Positions 19,875 to 30,636 of a stretch of DNA of 64,000 nucleotides are shown piece after piece. The number at the start of each line of letters is the position of its first letter. The stretch's first letter is position 1. Under the pieces are notes generated by a model. It was not told where the DNA came from, searched no databases, and worked only from the letters and a program-made list of their open reading frames with translations. The stretch comes from Ruegeria sp. HKCCD7303 (GTDB lineage Bacteria; Pseudomonadota; Alphaproteobacteria; Rhodobacterales; Rhodobacteraceae). Position numbers and translations under genes: made by a program. The stretch is from contig NZ_WVRE01000001.1 of the NCBI RefSeq assembly GCF_013111185.1, positions 682,001 through 746,000 on the forward strand. Reading direction: 5' to 3'.

Positions 19875-21314
19875 ATGATCGAAAAACGGGATTTCTATAT
19901 TAACGGTCATTGGGTCGCGCCGTCGCAGCCCAATGATTTCGAGGTCATAAACCCCTCGACCGAAGAACCCTGCGCAGTGATTTCGCTTGGCGCGGAAGCC
20001 GACACAAATGCAGCCGTCGCGGCGGCCAAGGCCGCCCTTCCCGGCTGGATGGAAACCCCGGTGGAAACCCGCATAGCGCTGGTTGAAAAACTGGTGGATC
20101 TTTATGCGGCGCGGTCCGAGGATCTGGCGCAAGCCATGTCGCTTGAGATGGGGGCGCCCATCGATCTGGCCCGTTCGGCGCAGGCTGGGGCGGGCATCTA
20201 CCATCTGAAGAACTTCATTCGCGCTGCCAAAGCATTCGAGTTTGAGCGCCCGCTTGGAGATCACGCACCAAATGACCGGATCATTTACGAGGCTGTTGGC
20301 GTTGCCGCGCTGATCACACCCTGGAACTGGCCTATGAACCAGATCACGCTCAAGGTCGGCGCGGCGGCAATTGCGGGCTGTACGATGGTTTTGAAACCGT
20401 CAGAACAAAGCCCGTTGAACGCGATGATCTTTGCCGAGATGATGGACGAGGCAGGCTTCCCACCCGGTGTGTTCAATCTGGTCAACGGTGACGGGGTGGG
20501 CGTTGGCTCTCAGCTATCGGGCCATAAGGATGTCGATATGGTCAGCTTTACCGGCTCAACCCGTGCTGGCACGGCGATTTCGAAGAACGCAGCCGAGACG
20601 CTCAAAAAAGTGCATCTGGAATTGGGCGGCAAAGGTGCCAATGTGGTCTTTGAGGACGCCGACGAGAAGGCGGTCAAACGCGGCGTGCTGCACATGATGC
20701 AAAACACCGGCCAAAGCTGTAACGCCCCCAGCCGGATGCTTGTTCAACGCCCGATCTACGACAAGGCAGTGGAAACGGCGGCCGAGGTTGCAAACATGGT
20801 CAAGGTTGGTCCCGCAATGGAAGAGGGCCGCCATATCGGTCCGGTGGTGAATGAGGTTCAGTGGACCAAGATTCAGGATCTGATTCAAAAGGGCATTGAC
20901 GAAGGCGCGCGTTTGGTCGCCGGTGGCACCGGACGGCCCGAGGGGCTGAACAAGGGCTACTATGTCCGCCCGACGGTTTTTGCCGACGCCAACAACCAGA
21001 TGACCATCGCACGCGAAGAGATCTTTGGTCCGGTTCTGACCATGATCCCCTTCGACACCGAAGAAGAAGCCATCGAGATAGCCAACGACACGCCCTATGG
21101 CCTGACCAACTATGTTCAGACCCAAGACGGCGCGCGAGCCAATCGCATGGCGCGGGTCTTACGCTCGGGCATGGTTGAAATGAATGGTCAATCACGCAGC
21201 GCGGGCTCTCCGTTCGGCGGCATGAAGCAATCTGGCAACGGGCGCGAAGGCGGTGTCTTTGGTCTGGAAGACTTTCTGGAAATCAAAGCCGTCGGCGGCT
21301 GGGCTGCAGAATAA
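19875..21314 (+). CDS. NAD(P)-dependent aldehyde dehydrogenase
   Basis: A 479-residue ALDH. The cofactor-binding region has ITPWNWPMNQ and LKPSEQSPL. SFTGSTRAGTAI, the general base Glu in LELGGKGANVVF, and the catalytic Cys in NTGQSCNAPSRML are all present, with EEIFGPVL further on. ATG 19875 has GGAGGG upstream and is preferred over the earlier in-frame start at 19800. Substrate is not apparent from sequence; the group includes broad aliphatic and betaine-aldehyde-like enzymes. The palindrome 80 bases upstream suggests specific regulation. Confidence 0.9.
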   Translation: MIEKRDFYINGHWVAPSQPNDFEVINPSTEEPCAVISLGAEADTNAAVAAAKAALPGWMETPVETRIALVEKLVDLYAARSEDLAQAMSLEMGAPIDLARSAQAGAGIYHLKNFIRAAKAFEFERPLGDHAPNDRIIYEAVGVAALITPWNWPMNQITLKVGAAAIAGCTMVLKPSEQSPLNAMIFAEMMDEAGFPPGVFNLVNGDGVGVGSQLSGHKDVDMVSFTGSTRAGTAISKNAAETLKKVHLELGGKGANVVFEDADEKAVKRGVLHMMQNTGQSCNAPSRMLVQRPIYDKAVETAAEVANMVKVGPAMEEGRHIGPVVNEVQWTKIQDLIQKGIDEGARLVAGGTGRPEGLNKGYYVRPTVFADANNQMTIAREEIFGPVLTMIPFDTEEEAIEIANDTPYGLTNYVQTQDGARANRMARVLRSGMVEMNGQSRSAGSPFGGMKQSGNGREGGVFGLEDFLEIKAVGGWAAE

Positions 21315-21338
21315 GCCAGATTGCAACGTGAACCAAGC

Positions 21339-21362
21339 GTGAGGCACCTTAGGATGCCTCAC
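21339..21362. terminator. stem-loop between convergent ALDH and Ada-like genes
   Basis: Perfect eight-base stem GTGAGGCA/TGCCTCAC with an eight-base loop, in the 56-base gap between convergent genes. The T run is weak. Confidence 0.55.
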
Positions 21363-21370
21363 TCTATGTC

Positions 21371-22222
21371 TCAGGCATCCGCCTGAGCAGCTTCGTACGC
21401 CAGCATGGCCCGCTTTACCGGTAGGCCCCAGTGATAGCCGCCAAGGCCACCCGATTTGCGCAGCGCGCGGTGACAGGGGATCAACCAACTAACCGGGTTA
21501 CGCCCAACTGCCGTTCCCACCGCACGCACGGCTTGTGGCGAGCCTACGCGCTGCGCGATCTCGGAATAGGTGGTGACTTGTCCTGATGGGATATGCATCA
21601 ACGCTTCCCACACTTTGATCTGCAGGGGCGATCCGATCAGGTAAAGCGGCGTTGGTTCCAACCGGTCGCTGGCAGCCCCAAAAGCGCTGAGCACCCAAGG
21701 ACGCAAACGCATCGGATCCTCGACGAAATCCGCTTTGGGCCAGCGCGAAATCATGTCCTCCATCGCGGCCTCTTCCCCGGTCTCTGCCCCAAAGGCCATG
21801 CCGCAGATACCTTTGTCTGTTCCCATGACAAGCGCAGGACCAAAGGGGCATTCGAACCAACCCCAATAGATCGTGAGACCTTCACCCTTGCGGGCGTATT
21901 CGCCGGGACTCATGGATTCCCATTTCAGGAACAAATCATGCAGGCGTCCGCTGCCCGAGAGGCCAACGTTATGTGCCGTTTCCAGCGTGGTGAATCGTTC
22001 CCGCAGTAATGCCTTTGCATGGCCTAGTGTCAGGTACTGCTGGTATCTCTTCGGTGACACCCCAGTCCAACGCGAGAACAGACGTTGGAAATGGGCCGGG
22101 CTCATATCCATCTGGTGGGCCAGCTCATCAAGGCTAAGGCCCTCGCCGCCCTGATCGATCAGATCGATCGCGCGGCGCATGACGTTGTAGTGGTATCCGC
22201 TTTCCGGGGTCTGGACATTCAT
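21371..22222 (-). CDS. AraC-HTH plus O6-alkylguanine-DNA alkyltransferase (Ada-like, lacking the zinc domain)
   Basis: A 283-residue protein. Residues about 15-105 are an AraC/XylS HTH domain (LSLDELAHQMDMSPAHFQRLFSRW, SPKRYQQYL). The C-terminal two thirds is a methylated-DNA-protein-cysteine methyltransferase, with the suicide site IPCHRALRKSGGLGGY and FQ-like KVWEALMHIPSGQVTTYSEIA. E. coli Ada has an additional N-terminal four-Cys zinc domain that senses methylphosphotriesters and switches on transcription; it is absent here, so the activating signal must differ. Divergent from nth, about 115 bases apart. Confidence 0.9.
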   Translation of the reverse strand: MNVQTPESGYHYNVMRRAIDLIDQGGEGLSLDELAHQMDMSPAHFQRLFSRWTGVSPKRYQQYLTLGHAKALLRERFTTLETAHNVGLSGSGRLHDLFLKWESMSPGEYARKGEGLTIYWGWFECPFGPALVMGTDKGICGMAFGAETGEEAAMEDMISRWPKADFVEDPMRLRPWVLSAFGAASDRLEPTPLYLIGSPLQIKVWEALMHIPSGQVTTYSEIAQRVGSPQAVRAVGTAVGRNPVSWLIPCHRALRKSGGLGGYHWGLPVKRAMLAYEAAQADA

Positions 22223-22338
22223 GGTTCCACCTCATTTCCTGACAAAACCATAGCGCGCAGGCCACGCCCAAGCGACCCGGAACTTGCGCATTGGCTTTGG
22301 GCTTGTGTCACGGGACCTTGGGCGGCATTAAGGCCCGG

Positions 22339-22983
22339 ATGGCAAAGCAACTCGATTATCATACGATCCGCGAGATCTTTACGCGCTTTCAGGACGCCGA
22401 CCGCGAACCCAAGGGCGAGCTGGAGCATGTGAACGTCTATACCCTGGTCGTGGCCGTGGCGCTGTCGGCGCAAGCGACCGACGCTGGCGTCAACAAAGCC
22501 ACGCGCGAGCTGTTCAAGATCGCCGACACACCACAAAAGATGCTGGACCTGGGCGAACAGGGTCTGATCGAACATATCAAGACCATAGGCCTGTTCCGCC
22601 AAAAGGCGAAGAATGTCATCAAACTCAGCCGAATTCTGGTCGAAGACTATGATGGCGAGGTGCCCAACTCACGCGCCGCGTTGCAATCCCTACCCGGTGT
22701 AGGCCGCAAGACGGCCAATGTGGTGCTGAACATGTGGTGGCGGCAACCCGCGCAGGCGGTTGATACGCACATCTTTCGCGTAGGCAACCGAACCGGCATT
22801 TGCCCCGGCAAGGACGTAGACGCAGTCGAGCGCGCCATCGAAGACAACATACCTGCTGACTTTCAACTACATGCGCATCACTGGCTGATCCTGCATGGCC
22901 GGTACCATTGCAAGGCACGCAAGCCGCAATGCCCGACCTGCATCATCCGTGATCTCTGTCAATTCGAGGACAAAACCCAATGA
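22339..22983 (+). CDS. nth: endonuclease III (DNA glycosylase/AP lyase)
   Basis: A 214-residue base-excision repair enzyme for oxidised pyrimidines. The helix-hairpin-helix LPGVGRKTANVVLN, the catalytic Asp in VDTHIFRVGNR, and Lys/HhH context are present. The C-terminal [4Fe-4S] cluster ligands are CKARKPQCPTCIIRDLC (C-x6-C-x2-C-x5-C). I chose ATG 22339 (MAKQLDYH) as the family length requires, although the Shine-Dalgarno is poor. It overlaps the following kinase gene by 4 bases. Confidence 0.95.
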   Translation: MAKQLDYHTIREIFTRFQDADREPKGELEHVNVYTLVVAVALSAQATDAGVNKATRELFKIADTPQKMLDLGEQGLIEHIKTIGLFRQKAKNVIKLSRILVEDYDGEVPNSRAALQSLPGVGRKTANVVLNMWWRQPAQAVDTHIFRVGNRTGICPGKDVDAVERAIEDNIPADFQLHAHHWLILHGRYHCKARKPQCPTCIIRDLCQFEDKTQ

Positions 22984-23969
22984 AAACTTACCAGCTGACC
23001 GGCATCGGAAATGCCGTCGTAGACGTGATTTCCCAGGCCGATGACAGTTTCCTGGAACTGATGGGTATCGAGAAAGGCATCATGCAGCTGATCGAGCAGG
23101 AGCGCGGTGAGGTTCTCTATGCCTCGATGGAAGGCCGCGTGCAGACGCCGGGCGGGTCCGTCGCCAACACGATTGCAGGTGCAGGTGCCCTAGGGCTGGA
23201 CGCCGCTTTTATCGGCCGCGTGCATGATGACGCGCTGGGTCGGTTCTATGCGGATGCGATGAACGAGGACGGCGTCGATTTCGTGAACCCCCCGGTCCCG
23301 GGAGGAGAGCTGCCGACCTCGCGTTCGATGATCTTTGTGTCGCCCGATGGCGAGCGGTCGATGAACACTTATCTGGGGATTTCGTCCGAGCTGTCTTCGC
23401 AGGACGTTTCGGATGATGTTGCAGGCAACAGCCAGATCATGTTCCTCGAAGGTTATCTGTTCGACAAAGAAAAAGGCAAAGCCGCGTTTCTTGAAGCTGC
23501 ACGTGCCTGTCATAAGGGTGGCGGCAAGGCCGGTATCGCCATTTCCGACCCGTTCTGCGTTGAACGTCACCGGGTCGATTTCCTGTTGCTGATCGAGAAT
23601 GAGCTGGATTTCGTGATCGGAAATGAGGCCGAGATCAAATCGCTGTTCGAAACCGACGATCTGGAGGAAGCGCTGGCCAAAACAGCCGCAATCTGTCCGC
23701 TGGTGGTCTGCACCCGGTCAGGCGACGGTGTCACTGTTCTGAGTGGTGACAACCGCATTGACGTGCCGGTTGAAAAGATTGTGCCCGTGGATGCAACAGG
23801 TGCTGGCGATCAGTTTGCTGCAGGTTTCCTGTTTGGTATGGCCACCGGTCGGGATTACGAGACTTGCGCAAAGATCGGAAATGTCTGCGCCCGCGAAGTC
23901 ATCAGCCATATCGGTCCACGCCCCGAGGCAAACATGCAGGAATTGCTGCGCGCCGAAGGGTTGCTCTGA
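22980..23969 (+). CDS. PfkB-family kinase, probably adenosine kinase-like
   Basis: A 329-residue ribokinase-fold enzyme. GNAVVDVI at the start, TPGGSVANTIAGAGALG, and the anion hole/catalytic motif DATGAGDQFAAGFLFG (base Asp) are clear. The layout and the N-terminal sequence resemble bacterial adenosine kinases and 2-keto-sugar kinases; the substrate cannot be settled. It is translationally coupled to nth through an ATGA overlap. A purine-salvage role fits but is inferred. Confidence 0.88.
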   Translation: MKTYQLTGIGNAVVDVISQADDSFLELMGIEKGIMQLIEQERGEVLYASMEGRVQTPGGSVANTIAGAGALGLDAAFIGRVHDDALGRFYADAMNEDGVDFVNPPVPGGELPTSRSMIFVSPDGERSMNTYLGISSELSSQDVSDDVAGNSQIMFLEGYLFDKEKGKAAFLEAARACHKGGGKAGIAISDPFCVERHRVDFLLLIENELDFVIGNEAEIKSLFETDDLEEALAKTAAICPLVVCTRSGDGVTVLSGDNRIDVPVEKIVPVDATGAGDQFAAGFLFGMATGRDYETCAKIGNVCAREVISHIGPRPEANMQELLRAEGLL

Positions 23970-23999
23970 CCTCGGATCGGATCGTTTTCACAAAATGGA

Positions 24000-24019
24000 T
24001 TGGGGCGTCAGCGCCCCAA
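24000..24019. terminator. stem-loop between convergent kinase and hemolysin III genes
   Basis: Perfect eight-base stem TTGGGGCG/CGCCCCAA with loop TCAG in the 59-base gap. T-rich on neither side, so it is a candidate only. Confidence 0.5.
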
Positions 24020-24028
24020 CCCTACCCT

Positions 24029-24673
24029 TTAGTTAGAAAACAGCGCCAGCCAGATTCCGACGAACATCAGAACCCCACCCAGGTTCACCCAGACGTGCCA
24101 AATCGCATAACGAAACGGCAGTGTCTTTTGAGCGTAAAACATCGTTCCAACAACATAGCTGACTGCACCGCCCGCAATACACCAAAGGGTGGCTGTGGGA
24201 ACGGTTGTCATGTCTGGGATTGCGCCTAAACCGATACCACCCAAACCAAGGTATGACGCCGTCGACCATCGTGATTTGACCGTCTCATTCGCGATCTTGT
24301 TCCAGACGGCTGCGATGGTCAGCCCCCAGCACACCCAAAGCAAGGTCATGGTCCATGCCGTGCCCGCCTGAACGAAGAATGGTGTGAACGTCCCGCAGAT
24401 ACTGGGATAAATCGCGGCGTGGTCGATACGGCGCAACAACTTGCGACGGTCATGCCAGGGCGCGAAATGATAGGCACAAGACGCAAGGTTCGACGCTAGC
24501 GCGCAAAGAACATAAACGATGACAGCAAAAAGCAGCGCGACATCCAGACGCTGATAGGCGTTCACGATCAGCAAACCCCCAGCCGTCAGGATCAAGGACA
24601 ACCCGATCACATGGACAACCATGTCCGCGGTGCGATGCGCGCGTATTGGGCTGGGATAGGTTGTTTGCATCAT
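24029..24673 (-). CDS. hemolysin III (PAQR) family membrane protein
   Basis: A 214-residue protein with about seven membrane helices. Family signatures are the early His/Asp motif near TADMVVHVIG, CAYHFAPWHDRRKLLRRIDHAAIYPSICGTFTPF-type residues (helix 3-4; Ser-x3-His and HAAIY), and the C-terminal RYAIWHVWVNLGG. The PAQR family has metal-dependent hydrolase-like features; bacterial members have no agreed function, and haemolysis is not implied. I chose ATG 24673 (MMQTTYPS), since the longer frame starts with TTG inside the rppH coding sequence. Confidence 0.85.
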   Translation of the reverse strand: MMQTTYPSPIRAHRTADMVVHVIGLSLILTAGGLLIVNAYQRLDVALLFAVIVYVLCALASNLASCAYHFAPWHDRRKLLRRIDHAAIYPSICGTFTPFFVQAGTAWTMTLLWVCWGLTIAAVWNKIANETVKSRWSTASYLGLGGIGLGAIPDMTTVPTATLWCIAGGAVSYVVGTMFYAQKTLPFRYAIWHVWVNLGGVLMFVGIWLALFSN

Positions 24674-24740
24674 GACTGGCCAGTTAAAAAACAGCTCTGC
24701 GCTAAAGTCCCGCCAAAAGGATGTCCAACTTTCCCAAGCG

Positions 24741-25235
24741 TCACTTATACGAGCCGAGGTGGTCTTCAAAAGCCGCCAGCACTTGCTCGTACACGTCCCG
24801 TTTGAACGGTACGATCTCGTCGATCAACCGATCAGGCGCTTGCCATTTCCATTGTGAAAACTCTGGGTGGTCGGTTTCGATGTTGATCTGGTCATCCTTA
24901 CCGACAAAGCGCAGTAGGAACCATTTCTGCTCTTGCCCGCGATAGCGCCCTTTCCAGATCCTGGGCACGATGTCCTGCGGCAGATCGTAGAGCAGCCAAC
25001 CGTCGGTTTCGGCCACGATCTCCACCAGGTCCGAGGTTACCCCGGTTTCCTCCCACAACTCGCGCAGGGCCGCATCGCGCGGGTCTTCGCCTTTGTCCAC
25101 GCCGCCCTGCGGCATCTGCCACGCGTCTTTGTGGCGATCATTGCGCTGACCCACAAAAATCCTGCCGTCCGCATTTATCAGCATTAGCCCCACACATGGG
25201 CGATAGGGTAGCTTGGCGATGTCTTCGGGGGTCAT
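24741..25235 (-). CDS. rppH: RNA 5'-pyrophosphohydrolase RppH (Nudix)
   Basis: A 164-residue Nudix hydrolase that removes pyrophosphate from mRNA 5' ends and so starts decay. The Nudix box is [22 protein letters not shown]. The RppH-specific beginning [21 protein letters not shown] and the ending W(K)[23 protein letters not shown] agree with the family. Start candidates are ATG 25235 (MTPEDIA) and ATG 25247; a GAGG is spaced well for the first. Upstream of the hemolysin III gene on the same strand. Confidence 0.93.
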   Translation of the reverse strand: MTPEDIAKLPYRPCVGLMLINADGRIFVGQRNDRHKDAWQMPQGGVDKGEDPRDAALRELWEETGVTSDLVEIVAETDGWLLYDLPQDIVPRIWKGRYRGQEQKWFLLRFVGKDDQINIETDHPEFSQWKWQAPDRLIDEIVPFKRDVYEQVLAAFEDHLGSYK

Positions 25236-25300
25236 AGGGGGCCTCATCGGATTGTTCCGCCAACCTCTAACAACCACAGGGGCAACAGCAAAGAGGGTGA

Positions 25301-27400
<2,100 letters not shown>

Positions 27401-27406
27401 GCTTGG

Positions 27407-28015
27407 TCAGTCGGACAGCGCAAGTTTTACCCCAAGCGCGCCGAAGGCTGTTGCAAAACAACGTTTGATCCAGGCCATCACTGACGGGCGGTGGATTATG
27501 TAGTCCCGCGCCAAGGCCGCGCAGGCCCCGTAGGCGATGAATACAACAAAGGTCATCGCCATGAACGCAAGCGCCAGTTGCACCAAAGCCAGCCCCGCAT
27601 CGCTTGTGTCGGCGGGCAGGAATTGCGGCAGGAACGCAAGGAAGAACAAAGACAACTTAGGGTTCAAAACGTTGATAAGCGTGCCGGTCGTCGCAATCTT
27701 TAGGTAGCCTTTACCGGATTTTTCGGCGCTCACTTCCATCGCACCGCCCTCACGGACGATTCCCCACGCCATATAGAACAGGTAGAGCACGCCAAGGTAT
27801 TTGAGCACCTGAAAGGCCAGCGCGCTTGTATGCAGCAAAGCGGCCAGGCCGATAATGCTGGCTACAGCGGCGGGCACGATCCCAAGTGTACAGCCTGCTG
27901 CTGCCGCGACGCTGGCGCGAAATCCTCGGCCAAGCCCAATGGCCAGCGTGTAGATGACGCCGGTACCCGGCAACAGAACAACGATCAAGGACGTAAGAAG
28001 AAACTCAAGCGACAT
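27407..28015 (-). CDS. LysE/RhtB-family amino acid exporter
   Basis: A 202-residue inner-membrane exporter with about six helices. FLLTSLIVVLLPGTGVIYTLAIGLGRG at the N-terminus is the family signature, and FLAFLPQFLP and the C-terminal FGALGVKLAL are typical. It moves amino acids or related metabolites out of the cell; the substrate is not predictable. Convergent with fadH at a 6-base gap. Confidence 0.93.
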   Translation of the reverse strand: MSLEFLLTSLIVVLLPGTGVIYTLAIGLGRGFRASVAAAAGCTLGIVPAAVASIIGLAALLHTSALAFQVLKYLGVLYLFYMAWGIVREGGAMEVSAEKSGKGYLKIATTGTLINVLNPKLSLFFLAFLPQFLPADTSDAGLALVQLALAFMAMTFVVFIAYGACAALARDYIIHRPSVMAWIKRCFATAFGALGVKLALSD

Positions 28016-28082
28016 GAAACCCCCCGAACACGCGCCGGAGAGTTCCCCACATCAACGCGAAAGTAAACAGGCCCGTGGTTGC

Positions 28083-28523
28083 TTATTCGACGGTAATCGT
28101 AATCACCTCGGACACAATCGGCGGGTTATGCGGCACATGGCCCGCGTCCCCCAGCACCAGTTGCAACGTGTGCTGACCAGGGGGCAGGTCCAGTGTCACC
28201 TCGGTCTGACCGCCTCCGAAGTGCATGTGGTTGTCGTCGGCGGGCAGGCCATAGGCCAGCTCATCTGCGCCGTCATCACCCTCACCAATTGGTGGGCGGT
28301 TAAGCAGCAAGTGGTGGTGGCCGGTGTTTTCCTTCTCGGTCCCTGCCGGAGCGACACCCATTCCGCTGAGGCCAAAGACAACCGTAACCGGCGATTGCAC
28401 TGCGTCACCGTCTGACAAATTGACGAAATAGACCTTTGCTTCGGGGTTCGAAGGCGTTTCACCCCCGGCGTGTGCGAAACCCGCAAAAAGGCAAAAGGCA
28501 GCGATGGTGAAAACGGTCTTCAT
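28083..28523 (-). CDS. exported DUF4399 protein
   Basis: A 146-residue protein with a signal peptide (MKTVFTIAAFCLFAGFAHA). The body has KVYFVNLSDGDAVQSPVTVVFGLSGMGVAPAG, a His-rich motif GHHHLLLN, and GLPADDNHMHFGGGQTEVTLDLPPGQHTLQL, matching DUF4399. The clustered His residues suggest metal binding, not proven. The start at ATG 28523 follows GGAGGAG. A palindrome sits in the upstream region shared with the divergent LysR gene. Confidence 0.85.
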   Translation of the reverse strand: MKTVFTIAAFCLFAGFAHAGGETPSNPEAKVYFVNLSDGDAVQSPVTVVFGLSGMGVAPAGTEKENTGHHHLLLNRPPIGEGDDGADELAYGLPADDNHMHFGGGQTEVTLDLPPGQHTLQLVLGDAGHVPHNPPIVSEVITITVE

Positions 28524-28558
28524 GGTCTCCTCCCTTGTCACAAAAATGCCATTCTCAA

Positions 28559-28572
28559 ACTAATAGATTAGT
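28559..28572. promoter_or_regulatory. dyad ACTAAT-AG-ATTAGT upstream of the DUF4399 gene
   Basis: Six-base perfect arms with a two-base spacer, 36 bases upstream of the DUF4399 start and 180 bases upstream of the divergent LysR gene. Candidate operator; no regulator is assigned. Confidence 0.35.
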
Positions 28573-28750
28573 CCAATTGGCCAAAAAACACAGCCACACA
28601 GGGGCTGCGGCGCATTTGGAAACCACTGTTTCTGCGTTTCCCATACGCAAACGATCCGATTCAAATCCCTGATATTATCCCATGTATGCCCCGTTTCCGC
28701 CCAGATTCAGCGCCATAGTCAGGGAGGAAATCAAGATCTGGGGAACAAGT

Positions 28751-29656
28751 ATGGACCGACTGACTGAAATGGAAGCCTTCGCCAATGTGGTGGACCAAGG
28801 TGGCTTCACCGATGCGGCCAAAAAGATGGGCATCTCCAAATCCGCCGTGTCCAAACATGTCTCGAGCCTCGAAGCGCGTCTGGGGGCCCGGTTGCTGAAC
28901 CGCACCACGCGTCGGGTGTCGCCGACAGAAATCGGCCTTGCCTATTATGACCGCGCACGGCGCGTTCTGAATGACGCGGGCGAGGCAGATTCGCTGGTCA
29001 CCTCAATGCAATCGGCCCCATCTGGCCTGTTGCGCATCAGCGTTGCCACGGATTTCGGCGTGAATCACCTGTCCCCCGTTCTGTCCGAGTTCCTGGCCGC
29101 CTATCCCGACATCACCGTGAACATGGTTCTGAACAACCGTTATGTCGAACTGATTTCCGAAGGTTTTGACGTGGCCGTCCGCATTGGAGAGCTGGAAGAC
29201 AGCACGTTGCGCGCCCGTAAACTGACTGAAACCGTGAAGCGCATGGTGGTTGCGCCCAGCTACATAGAGCGCTTCGGTCGCCCGCAGAAGATTGATGATC
29301 TAAACGAACACAAGCTGCTGCACTATTCCAGCCAGTCCTCGGGCAATGTCTGGAAACTGACGGCACCTTCGGGTGAAAAGCGTCAGGTGCGCACTGCGGG
29401 CTGGCTGAGCGTGAATGACGGGCAGTCGCTGCTGAACGCGGCCATCTCGGGGCTGGGGATCGCGTATCTGCCCAGCTATCTTTATGCCGATGCGCTGAAA
29501 TCAGGGCAGGTGGTCGACGCCATGCCATCACTGCCGGATGAGGTTCAGGGCATCTATGCCGTCTACCCACCCGGCCGCTTCACACAACCCAAAGTTCGGG
29601 CCTTCATCGACTTCCTGGTCAATTCCTACCACGACAAAGGCCCGATGGACTGGTAA
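28751..29656 (+). CDS. LysR-family transcriptional regulator
   Basis: A 301-residue LysR protein. The HTH is MEAFANVVDQGGFTDAAKKMGISKSAVSKHVSSLEARLG (7-45), then a substrate-binding domain with TDFGVNHLSPVLSEFLAAYPDI. The sequence resembles the AaeR/DsdC-like group of the CrgA type (LNRTTRRVSPTEIG). I chose ATG 28751 (MDRLTEMEAF), with GGGGA six bases upstream, over the first in-frame ATG at 28682. The target may be the divergent DUF4399 gene; this is layout inference. Confidence 0.9.
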   Translation: MDRLTEMEAFANVVDQGGFTDAAKKMGISKSAVSKHVSSLEARLGARLLNRTTRRVSPTEIGLAYYDRARRVLNDAGEADSLVTSMQSAPSGLLRISVATDFGVNHLSPVLSEFLAAYPDITVNMVLNNRYVELISEGFDVAVRIGELEDSTLRARKLTETVKRMVVAPSYIERFGRPQKIDDLNEHKLLHYSSQSSGNVWKLTAPSGEKRQVRTAGWLSVNDGQSLLNAAISGLGIAYLPSYLYADALKSGQVVDAMPSLPDEVQGIYAVYPPGRFTQPKVRAFIDFLVNSYHDKGPMDW

Positions 29657-29678
29657 TTCTCCCTGAAGACCAACCTAT

Positions 29679-29709
29679 GACCCGCATGTCAAAGTGCGGG
29701 TCTTTTTTT
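29679..29709 (+). terminator. intrinsic terminator after the LysR gene
   Basis: Eight-base stem GACCCGCA/TGCGGGTC with an eight-base loop and seven Ts. Confidence 0.92.
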
Positions 29710-29733
29710 GCCTTCAGACTCGGCGGCACAGTT

Positions 29734-30636
29734 TCAGTTGACCAATAAAACCGCCTCGACCCGGCGGTTCAGGTCGCGCCCCTCAGGCGTTGCATTGGAC
29801 GTTATCGGAGCCAGATAGCCCACGCCTTGCGCCTCAATCCGCTCGGGGGCCACGCCATGCGCCTCGATCAATCGGGTGCGTACGGCCTCGGCCCGGCTTT
29901 TGCTGACAGAGATATTGGCCGACAGCGCGCCGGTGTCGTCGGTATGCCCCACCAGCGCCAACCGCGTCTCCGGGTTGTCGGCCAGATATCCGGCCAGCAG
30001 GGCCAGTGAGCCAAATGGCCCTTCTCCTAACGCCACCTCGCCCGTAGGGAAATGCAAATCATCCAGGATCACATGCCCAGTGCTAGTCAGAGCCTCGAGC
30101 AATCCGCCCGAACCTTCGACGGCCTGTTCGATCACCACCGGATCAGGGTCAGGAGCATCCTGCGGCGTCACACGGATAAGCTGAACATAGCCATCCGGCG
30201 GGTTGCGACTGACCAACAGGCTCAACACAACAGGCCCTTTGGTGGCCGACAGGAAGCGGTAATCCTGAATGGCGACATACATGTCCGGTGTCGGCACAAC
30301 TTCGGTACCAAATCGAAAATCGAAGCCGCCACAGTTTTGAACCTCGCATTCGAACAGGATTTTGTATCCCTGCGCCTCGATCTGGTCGCGCAGCGGGGCC
30401 AGAAGTTGCAGGGTCGTACTGGACCCGGCCTGAAGCCGCCATGTGAACCGTTCGACCTGCCCCTCAACGGTCTTTGCTGGCACTGCACCATCGGCATAAG
30501 GCCCCGTCGGTAGGTCATAGCTATCCAGCGGCGAGGTCCGGTCGCTGATCTGACGCGCACTGCTGGGCAGTGTCAGGTCCTGTGCCAGAACCGGACCTGT
30601 CAGAAGCATTGAAACAAGGGCGGCGGCGCGGATCAT
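29734..30636 (-). CDS. OmpA-family outer-membrane/periplasmic protein
   Basis: A 300-residue protein with a signal peptide (MIRAAALVSMLLTGPVLA). The middle is beta-rich with four extracellular-type segments, including two Cys in CEVQNCGG. The C-terminal OmpA domain (about 215-300) has LALVGHTDDTGALSANISVSKSRAE and GYLAPITSNATPEGRDLNRRVE, the peptidoglycan-binding fold that holds meso-diaminopimelate. It starts within the last codons of the preceding peroxidase-related gene (ATGA overlap). Confidence 0.9.
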   Translation of the reverse strand: MIRAAALVSMLLTGPVLAQDLTLPSSARQISDRTSPLDSYDLPTGPYADGAVPAKTVEGQVERFTWRLQAGSSTTLQLLAPLRDQIEAQGYKILFECEVQNCGGFDFRFGTEVVPTPDMYVAIQDYRFLSATKGPVVLSLLVSRNPPDGYVQLIRVTPQDAPDPDPVVIEQAVEGSGGLLEALTSTGHVILDDLHFPTGEVALGEGPFGSLALLAGYLADNPETRLALVGHTDDTGALSANISVSKSRAEAVRTRLIEAHGVAPERIEAQGVGYLAPITSNATPEGRDLNRRVEAVLLVN

